Positions 47,019 through 57,614 of a stretch of 64,000 bases of DNA are shown one piece after another. Within the stretch, counting starts at the first letter, position 1; each line of letters opens with the position of its first letter. The position numbers and the translations under genes are program-made. The notes beneath the pieces were generated by a model. It was not told where the DNA came from, did not search any database, and saw nothing but the letters and a program-made list of their open reading frames with translations. Source of the DNA: Polynucleobacter sp. MWH-HuK1 (GTDB lineage: Bacteria; Pseudomonadota; Gammaproteobacteria; Burkholderiales; Burkholderiaceae); the NCBI RefSeq assembly GCF_018881815.1, contig NZ_JACVPP010000001.1, forward strand, positions 62,001-126,000, written 5' to 3'.

Positions 47019-47825
47019 TTATTTTTTCTTGTAGACCAAATCCCATACACCGTGACCGAGCTTGACACCACGGTTTTCAAACTTCGTCACCGGACGATAA
47101 GCTGGTCTTTGCACATATCCAGCATGCTGAGCATTGAGTTGCTCTAACGTAGGTTTGAATTCATTTGGAGTTTCATCTGCTTTGGCAATATCGGAGAGAT
47201 CAAAAGTCTCAATCTTCACCAATTCATTTGAGGTATTTTGTAAAGCAGTCTCTGCATTCAATACTAAAAGCATCTGCTCAGCATAGTTATGCCAATCTGT
47301 TGCTAAATGTAAGTAAGCACCAGGCTTTAAACGAGAAACCAATAAACGCACAAACTCCGCCTGTATCAGACGACGCTTGTGATGACGCTTTTTATGCCAA
47401 GGGTCAGCAAAATAAATATGAATGCCGTCCAATCTATTAGGAGCAATCATTTTTTCAAGGACCTCAACCGCATCATGACGAATGACTCGCAGATTAGTGA
47501 GCTGGCCTTCACCAATAAGCTTCAATAAAGCGCCAACCCCAGGCGGATGGACTTCAATTCCTAAGAAATCATCATCTGACCGAAGTGCTGCGATTTTGGC
47601 AGTAGCCTCTCCCATACCAAAACCAATTTCCAAAATTTTAGGCTTGGCAGAACCACCAAAAGCACTCACTAAATCGAGGGGAGCTTCTTTAAAAGAAAGT
47701 AAAAACTGTGGGCCTAACTCATCGATAGCGCGTTGCTGTCCAGCAGTCGTTCTGCCTGCCCTTAATACAAATGAACGAATACGGTCAAAGTGCTTTTCTG
47801 GAGTTGGGCTATCCACTTTGCTCAA
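47019..47825 (-). CDS. trmB: tRNA (guanine-N7)-methyltransferase
   Basis: 268 residues from a TTG at 47825. The SAM-binding motif [16 protein letters not shown] lies near residue 65, followed by [19 protein letters not shown], the TrmB signature. It methylates G46 of tRNA. It lies four bases after the UDP-xylose synthase gene. Confidence 0.95.
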   Translation of the reverse strand: MSKVDSPTPEKHFDRIRSFVLRAGRTTAGQQRAIDELGPQFLLSFKEAPLDLVSAFGGSAKPKILEIGFGMGEATAKIAALRSDDDFLGIEVHPPGVGALLKLIGEGQLTNLRVIRHDAVEVLEKMIAPNRLDGIHIYFADPWHKKRHHKRRLIQAEFVRLLVSRLKPGAYLHLATDWHNYAEQMLLVLNAETALQNTSNELVKIETFDLSDIAKADETPNEFKPTLEQLNAQHAGYVQRPAYRPVTKFENRGVKLGHGVWDLVYKKK

Positions 47826-47829
47826 TGGC

Positions 47830-48765
47830 TTACCCCACTACCTTCTTAAAGTAAGCGATCGTTTCTTTAAGGCCATCTTCTAAATTTACCTTTGGCTCCC
47901 AGCCTAGTTTCGCTTTTGCTAACTCAATATTGGGCTGACGCTGCTTAGGATCATCTGAAGGCAATGATTGATGGATGATCTTGGATTTACTGCCAGAGAG
48001 TTTTAGAACCGCTTCAGCTAGCTGCAGCATCGTGAACTCGCCAGGATTGCCAATATTAACTGGACCAGTAAAGCCTTTTTCTGAGTTCATCATTTTGACC
48101 ATAGCATCTATTAAGTCATCGACATAACAAAAGCTTCTGGTTTGCTGACCATCGCCATAAATGGTGATATCTTTTCCTTGTAATGCCTGGACGATGAAGT
48201 TACTAACTACGCGACCATCATTAGGGTGCATACGAGGACCATAGGTATTAAAAATACGCACGACCTTAATATCTAAATTGTGTTGACGGTTGTAGTCAAA
48301 AAAGAGGGTTTCAGCACAGCGCTTACCTTCATCGTAGCAAGAGCGAATACCAATTGGATTGACCTTGCCCCAATACTCTTCTGGCTGAGGGTGCACTTCT
48401 GGGTCGCCATACACTTCACTCGTAGAGGCTTGCAAGATACGTGCCCGAGTTCTTTTAGCCAGACCCAGCATATTGATAGCGCCGTGCACGCTTGTCTTGG
48501 TTGTTTGCACTGGATCGTACTGATAATGCACTGGAGAAGCTGGGCAAGCGAGGTTATAGATTTGATCTGTTTCTACATACAGTGGAAACGTCACATCATG
48601 ACGCATGAGCTCTAAGCGAGGATTAGGCAATAAATGAGCCAAGTTCTCTTTGGTGCCCGTAAAGTAGTTATCCACCACCAATACGTCATTACCCTCTTTA
48701 AGGAGTTTTTCAGTAAGATGCGAGCCTAGAAAGCCAGCGCCACCAGTGATGAGGATTTTGTTCAT
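47830..48765 (-). CDS. UDP-glucuronate decarboxylase (UDP-xylose synthase)
   Basis: 311 residues, SDR family. [15 protein letters not shown] binds [21 protein letters not shown] is the UXS-specific segment, and STSEVYG with YDEGKR carries the catalytic residues; [21 protein letters not shown] is conserved. It would make UDP-xylose from UDP-glucuronate. No recognised UDP-glucose dehydrogenase and no assured xylosyltransferase lie in the window. Confidence 0.93.
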   Translation of the reverse strand: MNKILITGGAGFLGSHLTEKLLKEGNDVLVVDNYFTGTKENLAHLLPNPRLELMRHDVTFPLYVETDQIYNLACPASPVHYQYDPVQTTKTSVHGAINMLGLAKRTRARILQASTSEVYGDPEVHPQPEEYWGKVNPIGIRSCYDEGKRCAETLFFDYNRQHNLDIKVVRIFNTYGPRMHPNDGRVVSNFIVQALQGKDITIYGDGQQTRSFCYVDDLIDAMVKMMNSEKGFTGPVNIGNPGEFTMLQLAEAVLKLSGSKSKIIHQSLPSDDPKQRQPNIELAKAKLGWEPKVNLEDGLKETIAYFKKVVG

Positions 48766-48807
48766 AGTTAGTCTTTTAAAGAGAGTATTATTTTATCGAA
48801 TCAGCAA

Positions 48808-49266
48808 TTAATCAAATTTAGGATTATTCCAGCCAGCCGATCTGTAGGCATAGACAACTTCAGTCAATACAATTGACAAAGAAGTCATGAAAAAAATCAG
48901 GCCCAGGACAAATGTCCAGATCACATAGGTAGTCTGCAGAGATCGCACTGCGCCCGCTTGAAAGAAAAATAACTCCAGCACAGTTAATGAAATAAACACT
49001 CCGCTCAGTACATCAAAAAAGATGGCGGCAGTGCAAAGACGACCACGAATTTTGGCCTCATCCGCCTCTTTATTCATATGCTGTAACAGTACGCCATCTT
49101 TTACTTTACCCTCTTCAATAGCCCCTCTGATCTCGCGCATACGATCCACAGATCGCGCCAGACGTCCAGAAATGGCATTGATTAAAGTGGCAACTGCAGT
49201 CAATAAAAATACAGGGGCTAATGCCAGCTGAATATTATTGGTAATTGCGTCTATTGATGCGTCCAT
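48808..49266 (-). CDS. DUF2721 membrane protein
   Basis: 152 residues with three membrane segments. LALAPVFLLTAVATLINAISGRLARSVDRMR at the N-terminus is the DUF2721 pattern. Function unknown. It stands between uppP and UDP-xylose synthase on the same strand. Confidence 0.85.
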   Translation of the reverse strand: MDASIDAITNNIQLALAPVFLLTAVATLINAISGRLARSVDRMREIRGAIEEGKVKDGVLLQHMNKEADEAKIRGRLCTAAIFFDVLSGVFISLTVLELFFFQAGAVRSLQTTYVIWTFVLGLIFFMTSLSIVLTEVVYAYRSAGWNNPKFD

Positions 49267-49302
49267 ATTGTTCGTTAACTTTAATAGGAGATGTTCGTGA
49301 GA

Positions 49303-50148
49303 TTAATGCGACCAAGCAATCAGGCCAGTATACGAAGTAAATAAGACCAATAATCCAAAAGCGATTCGATACCACGCAAAGGGGATGAAATTGTGATGCG
49401 CCACATAATGAATCAACCAGCGAACACAAACAAAGGCTGAGATAAAGGCAGATACAAAACCTGCTGCAATTGCTATCGAGAACTCACCAGAAAAGGATAC
49501 CGGCGCTTTCCAGAGCCTGAGCAATTCATAAGCTGTAGCACCACCGATCACCGGAATTGCTAGAAAGAAAGAAAACTCGGTAGCCACAGCACGAGGAAGA
49601 CCAAATAACATACCGCCAATAATCGTTGCACCAGAGCGCGATGTTCCCGGTATGAGTGCGGCACATTGGGCCAGACCAACCTTAAGTGCATCCAATGCAC
49701 TTAAGTCATCAATTGATTTGATATGACTCTCTATGACGGTCATTTTTTGCTGACGACGTTCGGTCCAAAAAATAATTAGCGCGCCTAAGATAAATGCACT
49801 AGCCACTGGAATGGGCGCAAACAATACCGCCTTAATAAACTTGCCAAACAAGAAAGCTAAACCCATAGCAGGAATGGAGGCAATCAATAAATTGAGTACA
49901 AAGCGGCGAGAGTCAGAACTGCCAGAAAAAGAAGTGGTCACTTTCAGTAGCTTTTCTCGGAATTCCCAGCAAACCGCCAAGATAGCTCCAAACTGAATTA
50001 TGACCTCAAAGGCCTTGCCTCGCTCATCATTAAAGTCCAGCAAGTCACCGACCAAAATGAGGTGGCCCGTACTGGAGATCGGCAAAAACTCCGTTAAACC
50101 CTCTACCACCCCTAGAATGACTGCTTTTAGCAACAAAATTAGATCCAT
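49303..50148 (-). CDS. uppP: Undecaprenyl-diphosphatase
   Basis: 281 residues from the ATG at 50148 (a TTG two codons upstream is possible). [20 protein letters not shown] and [18 protein letters not shown] are the two active-site motifs of UppP/BacA. It recycles the lipid carrier used in peptidoglycan and O-antigen synthesis. Eight to nine membrane spans. Confidence 0.95.
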   Translation of the reverse strand: MDLILLLKAVILGVVEGLTEFLPISSTGHLILVGDLLDFNDERGKAFEVIIQFGAILAVCWEFREKLLKVTTSFSGSSDSRRFVLNLLIASIPAMGLAFLFGKFIKAVLFAPIPVASAFILGALIIFWTERRQQKMTVIESHIKSIDDLSALDALKVGLAQCAALIPGTSRSGATIIGGMLFGLPRAVATEFSFFLAIPVIGGATAYELLRLWKAPVSFSGEFSIAIAAGFVSAFISAFVCVRWLIHYVAHHNFIPFAWYRIAFGLLVLFTSYTGLIAWSH

Positions 50149-50267
50149 GGCCAAATTTTATAGGCATACAGAGCTAATCTAGAGGTTTTGGCAAAATAGT
50201 GTCTAAATATGCAATTTGAATAAATTGGCCTTAAACTGCATGGCACATTAAAAAGTACCCTAATTAA

Positions 50268-51893
50268 ATGACCGCAAGCCGCTTTAGTCTTTCTAGACTT
50301 ACCGCCTTTAGTTTGATCCTAAGTCAAGCGCTTGGCTGGAATGCCTGGAACGGCAACGCAATGGCTCAAAGCCCGAATGGCGCCGCCAAAACTTCTCCAC
50401 CGACTCCAATGAGTGCTTCAACCCTCATTGGTCTAGATCAGCCGCCACAAATTGCGCCACTCCCTCCCAAGCCAGCATTACCAATGGTTGCGGCCCCGTC
50501 CAATTTAAATGGAAACAAAGCTGTTGATAACAATAGCCAATTGAGCGATCTACTTCAGCTTTATCAAGAAGCCGCTTTCAGTGATCCGGTATTAACTGCT
50601 GCACGCTTTAATTACCAAGCAAGTAAAGAGCTGTACTGGCAGGGATTTTCATTGCTAATGCCTCAAGCCAATGCCACTCCGGGTGGCACGCGTTATTACC
50701 AACATGGCACTGGCAATACTCAAGTATCTAATAATGCGGGCAACTCCAGAGTCTTTGATCAAAAAAGTTATACCGTCACCTTAACGCAGCCTGTATTTAA
50801 TGTAGCTGCGCTTGAGCTGTTCAAGCAAGGAGATCTTAATACTAAGTTGGCAGATATGCGCTTTTTCTCAGCACAACAAGATTTAATTTTGCGTGTGTCT
50901 CAAGCCTATTTTGATGCACTAACAAGCCAAGATAACGTAGCGCTCTATAAGAACAAAAAAAATTTAATCAAACAACAGCTTGAAGTTGCTCAAGCGAAAT
51001 TTGATGCAGGCTTAGCAACTATTGTGGATGTCAATACCGCACAAGCTGCTATGGATTTAGCAACCTCCCAAGAGATTGCTGCGCAGGCAGACCTGATTGT
51101 GAAGCGTGGCGCCCTCGAACAGATTGTTGGTCGACCCGTAGGCGCTTTAAAGCCGCTAATGAAAGACGCCAAGATTGAAGGTGTATTAAAAGATCCACGT
51201 AGCAAAGCAAAAGATGTCAAGGGTAATCCCATTGCAGATAGCGTCAATCCTCATTTGCCCCCAGGTCAAACGCTAGATGATTGGATTAATCAAGCAGAAG
51301 TCGCAAATTTTAATGTCTTAGCAGGTCAACTTTCTGTCAGTCTTGCTGAGAGTACATATCGTGGCGCACAGGCTTTAAATTACCCAACAGTTAATTTTGT
51401 TGGCACATCAGGCTATAACACCTCAAATGGCACACCCAATAATTACACCCCAGCTAATACCAATGTATACAATAATACTGTAGCCCTGCAGATGACTATC
51501 CCATTGGTATCGGGTGGCTACAACAGCTCAGTCATTCGCCAAAATGCTGCTCTACTAGATGCGGCAAAAGCAAACTATGACAACTATCGACGTACAGCTG
51601 CTCAAAGTACACGCGCTGCTTTTACCGGCTTTTATGGTGGTCTAGCAAGTGTCAAAGCATATGAAGCTGCTGAACGCTCATCATCATCTGCCCTTGAATC
51701 AAGCAAGCTTGGCTTTCAGGTGGGCACCTTAATTAATATTGATGTATTGATAGCACTCGATTCGTTAATTAATACACGCTCTTTGTTACAACAAGCCCGC
51801 TACAACACGATTCTGAACGCGATTAGGTTAAAGGCGCACGCAGCTGCTTTAACTGATGAAGACTTGATCTCTATTAACTCTTTACTGCGCTAA
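50268..51893 (+). CDS. TolC-family outer-membrane efflux protein
   Basis: 541 residues, with signal peptide ending near NAMAQS. Two tandem TolC/OEP-type repeats: LLQLYQEAAFSDPVLTAARF and QAKFDAGLATIVDVNTAQAA, then the second half with SYRGAQALN and LGFQVGTLINIDVLIALDSL. A Pro-rich linker (residues 39-75) is longer than usual. It lies divergent from uppP; no partner pump genes are nearby. Confidence 0.93.
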   Translation: MTASRFSLSRLTAFSLILSQALGWNAWNGNAMAQSPNGAAKTSPPTPMSASTLIGLDQPPQIAPLPPKPALPMVAAPSNLNGNKAVDNNSQLSDLLQLYQEAAFSDPVLTAARFNYQASKELYWQGFSLLMPQANATPGGTRYYQHGTGNTQVSNNAGNSRVFDQKSYTVTLTQPVFNVAALELFKQGDLNTKLADMRFFSAQQDLILRVSQAYFDALTSQDNVALYKNKKNLIKQQLEVAQAKFDAGLATIVDVNTAQAAMDLATSQEIAAQADLIVKRGALEQIVGRPVGALKPLMKDAKIEGVLKDPRSKAKDVKGNPIADSVNPHLPPGQTLDDWINQAEVANFNVLAGQLSVSLAESTYRGAQALNYPTVNFVGTSGYNTSNGTPNNYTPANTNVYNNTVALQMTIPLVSGGYNSSVIRQNAALLDAAKANYDNYRRTAAQSTRAAFTGFYGGLASVKAYEAAERSSSSALESSKLGFQVGTLINIDVLIALDSLINTRSLLQQARYNTILNAIRLKAHAAALTDEDLISINSLLR

Positions 51894-51906
51894 GTAGCAT
51901 TCAGAC

Positions 51907-52959
51907 TCAAGAGAGTAATTCAATAGCAGCCTGTAGAACTTGCGCTACTGAAGGTGATTTTTGAATATCCCCTACATTACGAATATTGCTGGACCAGTAC
52001 CCCTCTGTTTTCCAGAGCGGTGAATCGCAATAAATTTCAACTGTCGGCCTTTTCAACACTGCAGCCAAGTGCGTTAGACCGGTATCGACCCCTATCGTTA
52101 ATGCAGCACCAGCAATAATCACAAAAGCATCCTCTATAGAAAATGCTGGGGGCACTAATGCATTCGGAATCTGCGCAGCAATTTCTTTGCTAACCGCTTG
52201 CTCAGCTAAATTACCCCAAGGCAAAACAACTTGATAACCTTGAGCAGCCAATGTTTTTCCTAAAGCTATCCAATGGCTATTAGGCCAGCGTTTAGCTTCT
52301 CTCGCGGTGGAGTGAAAACATAACACATAAGGATCGGCTAACTGCTGGGCAATAGGTTTATCAGACAACTGCAATGATTGAATATATTCATCAGGATAAA
52401 ACTGCGGGGCGCTTGTACGTTCTAGTAGCGGCCAATCTAATGCTGAGCACATTACCCATCGCGAACGATCCACAGCATGACACTGAACTGGCACTTGTGC
52501 AGACTGATCGTAAAAAGATCTGGCTATAGGCTCATATCCAGAAAACTCGGTTGCATTAGCCAAGCCCGCTATCACTGCATTTGGAGTCTTTTTGGCTAAC
52601 GAGCAAACAATGGCTGACTTCAGTAAACCTTGGGTTTCAATAATGACGTCATAGGATGTTTCTTGCAGGGTTTTCTTAAATGTAAAAAACTCTTTCCAGG
52701 TAGATAACCGAAGAAGATTCTTTTTCCACCGACGTAAACCAAAAGGAATGATGCGATCGATACCCTTAAAACCATCCTTAGAAAGCAATGGCGTGAGCAA
52801 GTGGACATAACCCTCTTCAACCACCCAATCAATTTGAGCGTTTGGTAAACGCGCCCGTAAATCCCACACAATCGGAAGATTGTGAAGAACATCCCCTAAA
52901 GATGACAATTTGACCAAGAGAATCTTGGTCTGTTGAGAATGGGTCGATAAATCGCTCAT
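51907..52959 (-). CDS. waaC: Lipopolysaccharide heptosyltransferase I
   Basis: 350 residues. The GT9 N-terminus is ILLVKLSSLGDVLHNLPIV and the C-terminal domain shows VLPWGNLAEQ and IGVDTGLTHLAAVL, the family's nucleotide-sugar site. The IDWVVEEGY segment matches WaaC rather than WaaF. It adds the first heptose to Kdo-lipid A. It follows the rml genes on the same strand. Confidence 0.92.
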   Translation of the reverse strand: MSDLSTHSQQTKILLVKLSSLGDVLHNLPIVWDLRARLPNAQIDWVVEEGYVHLLTPLLSKDGFKGIDRIIPFGLRRWKKNLLRLSTWKEFFTFKKTLQETSYDVIIETQGLLKSAIVCSLAKKTPNAVIAGLANATEFSGYEPIARSFYDQSAQVPVQCHAVDRSRWVMCSALDWPLLERTSAPQFYPDEYIQSLQLSDKPIAQQLADPYVLCFHSTAREAKRWPNSHWIALGKTLAAQGYQVVLPWGNLAEQAVSKEIAAQIPNALVPPAFSIEDAFVIIAGAALTIGVDTGLTHLAAVLKRPTVEIYCDSPLWKTEGYWSSNIRNVGDIQKSPSVAQVLQAAIELLS

Positions 52960-52997
52960 AAGAGCATTATCTTATCTTTTACAGCCAGCACAGGAGA

Positions 52998-53558
52998 TTA
53001 GAACTTAGGCGCAGCATCCCATGAGAGACCCGTCATATCTTTAGCATTCATATTAGGCTGAATACCACTAGGCAAAGGCCACTCAATACCGACCGTAGGG
53101 TCATTCCAAGCCAGGCAAACCTCACTTTGTGGGTGATAGTAGTCAGTAGTTTTATATAAAAACTCTGCTGTATCTGAAAGTACCAAAAAGCCATGTGCAA
53201 GCTTTTCTGGAATCCACAATTGCTTATGGTTTTGAGCGCTGAGCTCAACGCCAACCGATTTGCCATATGTTGGCGAATCCTTGCGAATATCTACCACCAC
53301 ATCAAAAACGCTACCTACCACCACACGCACCAGCTTGCCTTGTGTTTGCTCGAGCTGATAATGCAGGCCACGTAATGTCCACTGACGCGAGAAAGAGTGA
53401 TTGTCCTGAACAAACTGCACATCAAAACCAGTAGCGGCAGCAAAATCGAGCTCATTAAATGATTCGGTAAACCAGCCACGCTCATCACCAAATACTTTTG
53501 GCTCTACGATCAATACATCGTGAATGGCTGTCGAGGTAATTTGCAACTTTGATGACAT
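52998..53558 (-). CDS. rmlC: dTDP-4-dehydrorhamnose 3,5-epimerase
   Basis: 186 residues. GDERGWFTESFNE, LRGLHYQLEQTQGKLVRV with catalytic His, and AHGFLVLSDTAEFLYKTTDYY are RmlC signatures. Third step to dTDP-L-rhamnose. It lies two bases after rmlA on the minus strand. Confidence 0.95.
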   Translation of the reverse strand: MSSKLQITSTAIHDVLIVEPKVFGDERGWFTESFNELDFAAATGFDVQFVQDNHSFSRQWTLRGLHYQLEQTQGKLVRVVVGSVFDVVVDIRKDSPTYGKSVGVELSAQNHKQLWIPEKLAHGFLVLSDTAEFLYKTTDYYHPQSEVCLAWNDPTVGIEWPLPSGIQPNMNAKDMTGLSWDAAPKF

Positions 53559-53560
53559 GT

Positions 53561-54490
53561 TTACTTTCCTGGCTTTTTAGCGGAAAGAGAAATTGGCTGA
53601 GCTGAGCTATTGAGCTCATTCAAAATCTTTGTTAGGTATTGTCCATAACTATTCTTACTTAACTGGGATGCAACCTTTTGTACCGTCTCAGCAGTAATCC
53701 ATCCTTGGCGATAAGCAATCTCCTCCGGACAGGCCACCATCAAGCCCTGGCGCTTTTGTAGGGTCGCAATAAAACCAGCGGCATCCAATAAAGAATCATG
53801 CGTTCCGGTATCCAGCCAAGCAAAACCACGGCCCATGATTTCTACATTCAACTCATTCTTTTCTAGATAAGTACGATTCACATCAGTAATCTCGAGCTCA
53901 CCACGAGCGCTAGGCTTAATCGCAGCAGCAATATCGCAAACTTGATTGTCATAGAAATACAATCCAGTCACAGCATAACTACTTCGGGGCTTTAATGGCT
54001 TCTCTTCAATAGAGAGCGCTTTATAGTCCTTATCAAACTCCACTACACCATAACGCTCTGGATCATTGACGTGATAAGCAAACACGGTTGCACCAACACT
54101 ACGGTCATTTGCACTATTAAGCTGATCAACTAGTTCATGGCCATAGAAAATATTGTCACCGAGAACCAAAGCGCTTGGGTAGTTGCCAACAAAGTTTTTA
54201 CCTAGAGTAAAAGCTTGAGCCAAGCCATCTGGCGAAGGCTGCACACAATATTCAATATTAAGGCCCCACTGTGAACCATCACCTAAAAGCTCAGAGAAGC
54301 GCGGCGTATCGTGCGGCGTAGAAATTAAGAGAATGTCACGAATACCAGCAAGCATCAAAGTGCTTAATGGGTAGTAAACCATCGGCTTGTCATATACAGG
54401 CATCAATTGCTTAGATATGGCCTGCGTCACTGGATAAAGACGAGTACCTGATCCGCCAGCTAAAATAATTCCCTTGCGATTTACTGTCAT
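53561..54490 (-). CDS. rmlA: Glucose-1-phosphate thymidylyltransferase
   Basis: 309 residues from the ATG at 54490 (a GTG at 54502 is also possible). [30 protein letters not shown], and [20 protein letters not shown] are the RmlA motifs. It makes dTDP-glucose. Gene order on the minus strand is rmlB, rmlD, rmlA, rmlC. Confidence 0.95.
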   Translation of the reverse strand: MTVNRKGIILAGGSGTRLYPVTQAISKQLMPVYDKPMVYYPLSTLMLAGIRDILLISTPHDTPRFSELLGDGSQWGLNIEYCVQPSPDGLAQAFTLGKNFVGNYPSALVLGDNIFYGHELVDQLNSANDRSVGATVFAYHVNDPERYGVVEFDKDYKALSIEEKPLKPRSSYAVTGLYFYDNQVCDIAAAIKPSARGELEITDVNRTYLEKNELNVEIMGRGFAWLDTGTHDSLLDAAGFIATLQKRQGLMVACPEEIAYRQGWITAETVQKVASQLSKNSYGQYLTKILNELNSSAQPISLSAKKPGK

Positions 54491-54539
54491 TGCGAACTTC
54501 ACCTTATTTGAGCGAATCCAAACTGAGCTACGAAAGGCC

Positions 54540-55514
54540 TTAAATCAAACCTTCTTTAGCCAACTGAGATACATATTGCTGAACCATGCCATCCCAAGCT
54601 GGGAAATTAGACATATTTTGAGCTTGATTATAAGAGTTTGAAGTGTCAGAAAGGCCGCCTGATAGGGCTAACTGTAATTTACGGTTAGCCATACGGGAAT
54701 TTGCAGGCCTAAGGGCTGGAAGCGGGTATTCAGCCGCCAGAATAGGCTTAATGCACCCTGGTTTAGCTTTGAGGGCTATGCCAGCATCTAGGGCAGCCTG
54801 AACCGCCGCACAAGCCAAGCCATGCCATGTCGTTTCACCAGCAGGTACTGCGTGATAGATGCCCGATGTAAATGGCTTGATTTGGAATTGGGAGTCAAGC
54901 ACTAACGCAAGGCTCACCTTGGCAAGCCAATCTGCACTCGTTGGCACACCACGCTGATCATGAACGACTTTTAACTCATCGCGTTCTTTTGCTAAACGCA
55001 ACATCGTACGTATGAAATTCCCACCAGCACCATAGACCCAGCTGGTTCTAAAAATAGCAAAGTGGCTAGAAGCTACATTTGCAAATACTTCCTCTACTGC
55101 AATCTCACCAGCAGTCTTACTTTTGCCATAAATACTTAAAGGATTGCGCTCATCGCTCTCGATATACCAACCACTCTTGCCACCATCAAATACATAGTCT
55201 GTCGAGTAATGCAAAAAAGTTGCACCATGTTCAGAAGCGTATTTAGCCATTAGCTCTGGTGCGCGGGCGTTGATAGCAAACGCCATCTCAACATTATTTT
55301 CGGCTTTGTCTACCGCTGTATAGGCAGAAGCATTAATGATCAGGTCAGGACTTGTCTTGAGAAGTAAATTGCTTAAAGCGTTTGCGTCACTTAAATCACA
55401 ATCAGCACGACCAACATATTGAATAACTACATTTTTAGTAATAGTCTGTGAGTCAAAAAGTGCTTTGAAAGCCTTGCCGAGCTGTCCGTCTTTTCCGAAA
55501 ACTAAAATATTCAC
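54540..55514 (-). CDS. rmlD: dTDP-4-dehydrorhamnose reductase
   Basis: 324 residues, GTG start at 55514. [15 protein letters not shown] is the NADPH loop; [18 protein letters not shown] and YGKSKTAGE carry the catalytic Thr/Tyr/Lys. Last step to dTDP-L-rhamnose. About 35 bases downstream of rmlB. Confidence 0.94.
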   Translation of the reverse strand: MNILVFGKDGQLGKAFKALFDSQTITKNVVIQYVGRADCDLSDANALSNLLLKTSPDLIINASAYTAVDKAENNVEMAFAINARAPELMAKYASEHGATFLHYSTDYVFDGGKSGWYIESDERNPLSIYGKSKTAGEIAVEEVFANVASSHFAIFRTSWVYGAGGNFIRTMLRLAKERDELKVVHDQRGVPTSADWLAKVSLALVLDSQFQIKPFTSGIYHAVPAGETTWHGLACAAVQAALDAGIALKAKPGCIKPILAAEYPLPALRPANSRMANRKLQLALSGGLSDTSNSYNQAQNMSNFPAWDGMVQQYVSQLAKEGLI

Positions 55515-55549
55515 TGAGTATTTAGTGCTTATTTAAAGGGTTAGTGGAT

Positions 55550-56608
55550 TTAGTTGTACTGCTTTTGCAGCCAGTCGCGATATGTGCCACTCACTACACC
55601 CTCAATCCAGATCGGATTGTCTAAATACCACTGCACTGTTTTACGTATACCTGTATCAAAGGTTTCCGCCGGACGCCAGCCAAGCTCTCGCTCTACTTTG
55701 CTCGCATCAATCGCATAACGACGATCATGACCAGGTCGATCTTTTACAAACGTGATTTGGTCTACATATGATTTGCCGTCAGCACGAGGTTTGAGCTCGT
55801 CCAGAATCCGACAGATCGTTTTCACTACATCAATATTAGCTTTTTCATTCCAGCCACCAATGTTGTAGGTCTCGCCTAATTTACCTTTAGCCAATACTTC
55901 CCGAATAGCAGAGCAGTGATCGCCAACATACAGCCAATCACGAATTTGCTGGCCATCACCATAGATAGGCAATGGCTTGCTATTGAGCGCATTCAATATC
56001 ACTAACGGGATTAACTTCTCGGGAAAGTGATAAGGGCCATAGTTATTAGAACAATTCGTTGTCACTACTGGGAATCTATAGGTGTGGAACCATGCACGCA
56101 CCAAATGATCAGAAGCCGCTTTAGATGCCGAGTAAGGACTATTAGGCTCATAAGAATTTGTTTCTGTAAAGGCGGGGTCTGTCAAAGACAGAGAGCCATA
56201 CACCTCGTCAGTAGACACATGATGAAAGCGAAAGTGCTCTTTTCCACCTGCATCAAGGTCATTCCAATATTCACGCGCGCACTCTAATAAATTAAACGTA
56301 CCCACAATATTGGTTGTTACAAATTCTGCTGGCTCATGAATAGATCGATCCACATGACTCTCAGCAGCGAAGTTCACAATAGCCCTAGGCTGATGTTTTC
56401 TTAATAGCTTAGCAACTAATTCTATATCGCCAATATCACCATGAACAAAAACATGGCGGGGATCATCTTTTAAAGACTCTAGCGTTGCAAGGTTTCCTGC
56501 ATAAGTGAGCTTGTCTAAATTAATAACACCTTCATTCGTTGGAATCTTGAGCCAGTCCAAAACAAAGTTGCCACCAATAAAGCCTGCGCCGCCAGTAACT
56601 AATATCAT
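55550..56608 (-). CDS. rmlB: dTDP-glucose 4,6-dehydratase
   Basis: 352 residues. [16 protein letters not shown] at the start, [13 protein letters not shown] with catalytic Thr-Asp-Glu, and [15 protein letters not shown]. It makes dTDP-4-keto-6-deoxyglucose. First gene of the rml set; the GT-A gene upstream lies 58 bases away on the same strand. Confidence 0.96.
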   Translation of the reverse strand: MILVTGGAGFIGGNFVLDWLKIPTNEGVINLDKLTYAGNLATLESLKDDPRHVFVHGDIGDIELVAKLLRKHQPRAIVNFAAESHVDRSIHEPAEFVTTNIVGTFNLLECAREYWNDLDAGGKEHFRFHHVSTDEVYGSLSLTDPAFTETNSYEPNSPYSASKAASDHLVRAWFHTYRFPVVTTNCSNNYGPYHFPEKLIPLVILNALNSKPLPIYGDGQQIRDWLYVGDHCSAIREVLAKGKLGETYNIGGWNEKANIDVVKTICRILDELKPRADGKSYVDQITFVKDRPGHDRRYAIDASKVERELGWRPAETFDTGIRKTVQWYLDNPIWIEGVVSGTYRDWLQKQYN

Positions 56609-56666
56609 TTTTAATCCATTAAATGAGTGAGTGCCAATTTAACTAAGCAACAATGCAACTAGCCTA

Positions 56667-57608
56667 CTAAGGTGTTTGCATTAATTGCAGGTACTTATTA
56701 AAGCGCTTCTTGCCAAAGAGCAGAATCCCTAATTTCTGCACCAATTTTAATCCGCCTCTCGCCTTGGGCAGAGGAACCTGCTCTACCGTGCCACCAGGCG
56801 TCTTATCGCAATTAATCAAGGCTGGGTTAATGAAAATACGATAGCCTTTTTGGCGTAAATCACGATGAAATGGAATGTGGTCAGCGACATCAATGCCGTC
56901 CGCTTGATCATCCGTGCCCGCATATCTGCCAGCTAGAAATGATTCACGCGTATAGATACCTAAGCCGCCAAAAGCAGAGTCAACTTCAATCAGATCTGCC
57001 CTTGGATCAATGGGTGACTGTTTGCATGTCACTGCAATATTTTGAGCCATATCATTACCCAAAATATTTTCCAATCGATGCTTTTGCTCCCAGCAATCCA
57101 TTGGATTCCAGTAAGGGTGGCTTAATCCCCAAATGTCATAATACTCACCCAACTGATTTGCAGTAATAACATCCCAAGGCTCATCTACCTCCCAGCATTG
57201 GGCAATTTTTGCAGGAGTAACCAGTGCATTCATGCCATCCAAATCGGCCATGGCAATGTAATCAATGTCAGCATATTCTGGCTTTGAAGCCACTGCATCA
57301 ATAATCAAATTTCTGCACAAAGCAATTCGGTCGGTACGCCTTGGATATTGATTGCTTAAATTACCAACACTAACAAATGAGAAGTTTTTAATAACACCCT
57401 GTAGTTCTTCTAATTTTTTCGGGGTATCATCACTAGAATCGCTCTCAACTACAAAGCAATGTATTTCCTTGAAGTTACCAAGACTTGCAACTAAGGTTTC
57501 AACCTCATTTTGAATCGTATGTGCCACATTCCTAATCGGGCCAGCCAGCAAAATTTTGGAGTCGGCAATTGCCTTACGAGCAGGTTTTCGAAACTTAATT
57601 AGAGTCAT
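56667..57608 (-). CDS. GT-A glycosyltransferase, uncharacterised (CMT1/CAP59-like?)
   Basis: 313 residues. A GT-A pattern: ILLAGPIRNVAHTI near the N-terminus, HCFVVESDSSDDTPKKL, then YIAMADLDGMNALV with the DLD metal site at residues 122-124. This resembles mannosyltransferase CMT1/CAP59 (GT69-like) proteins, but the identification is tentative. Its ATG is only six bases from the ATG of the divergent fucosyltransferase gene. Confidence 0.65.
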   Translation of the reverse strand: MTLIKFRKPARKAIADSKILLAGPIRNVAHTIQNEVETLVASLGNFKEIHCFVVESDSSDDTPKKLEELQGVIKNFSFVSVGNLSNQYPRRTDRIALCRNLIIDAVASKPEYADIDYIAMADLDGMNALVTPAKIAQCWEVDEPWDVITANQLGEYYDIWGLSHPYWNPMDCWEQKHRLENILGNDMAQNIAVTCKQSPIDPRADLIEVDSAFGGLGIYTRESFLAGRYAGTDDQADGIDVADHIPFHRDLRQKGYRIFINPALINCDKTPGGTVEQVPLPKARGGLKLVQKLGILLFGKKRFNKYLQLMQTP

Positions 57609-57614
57609 ATAAAA

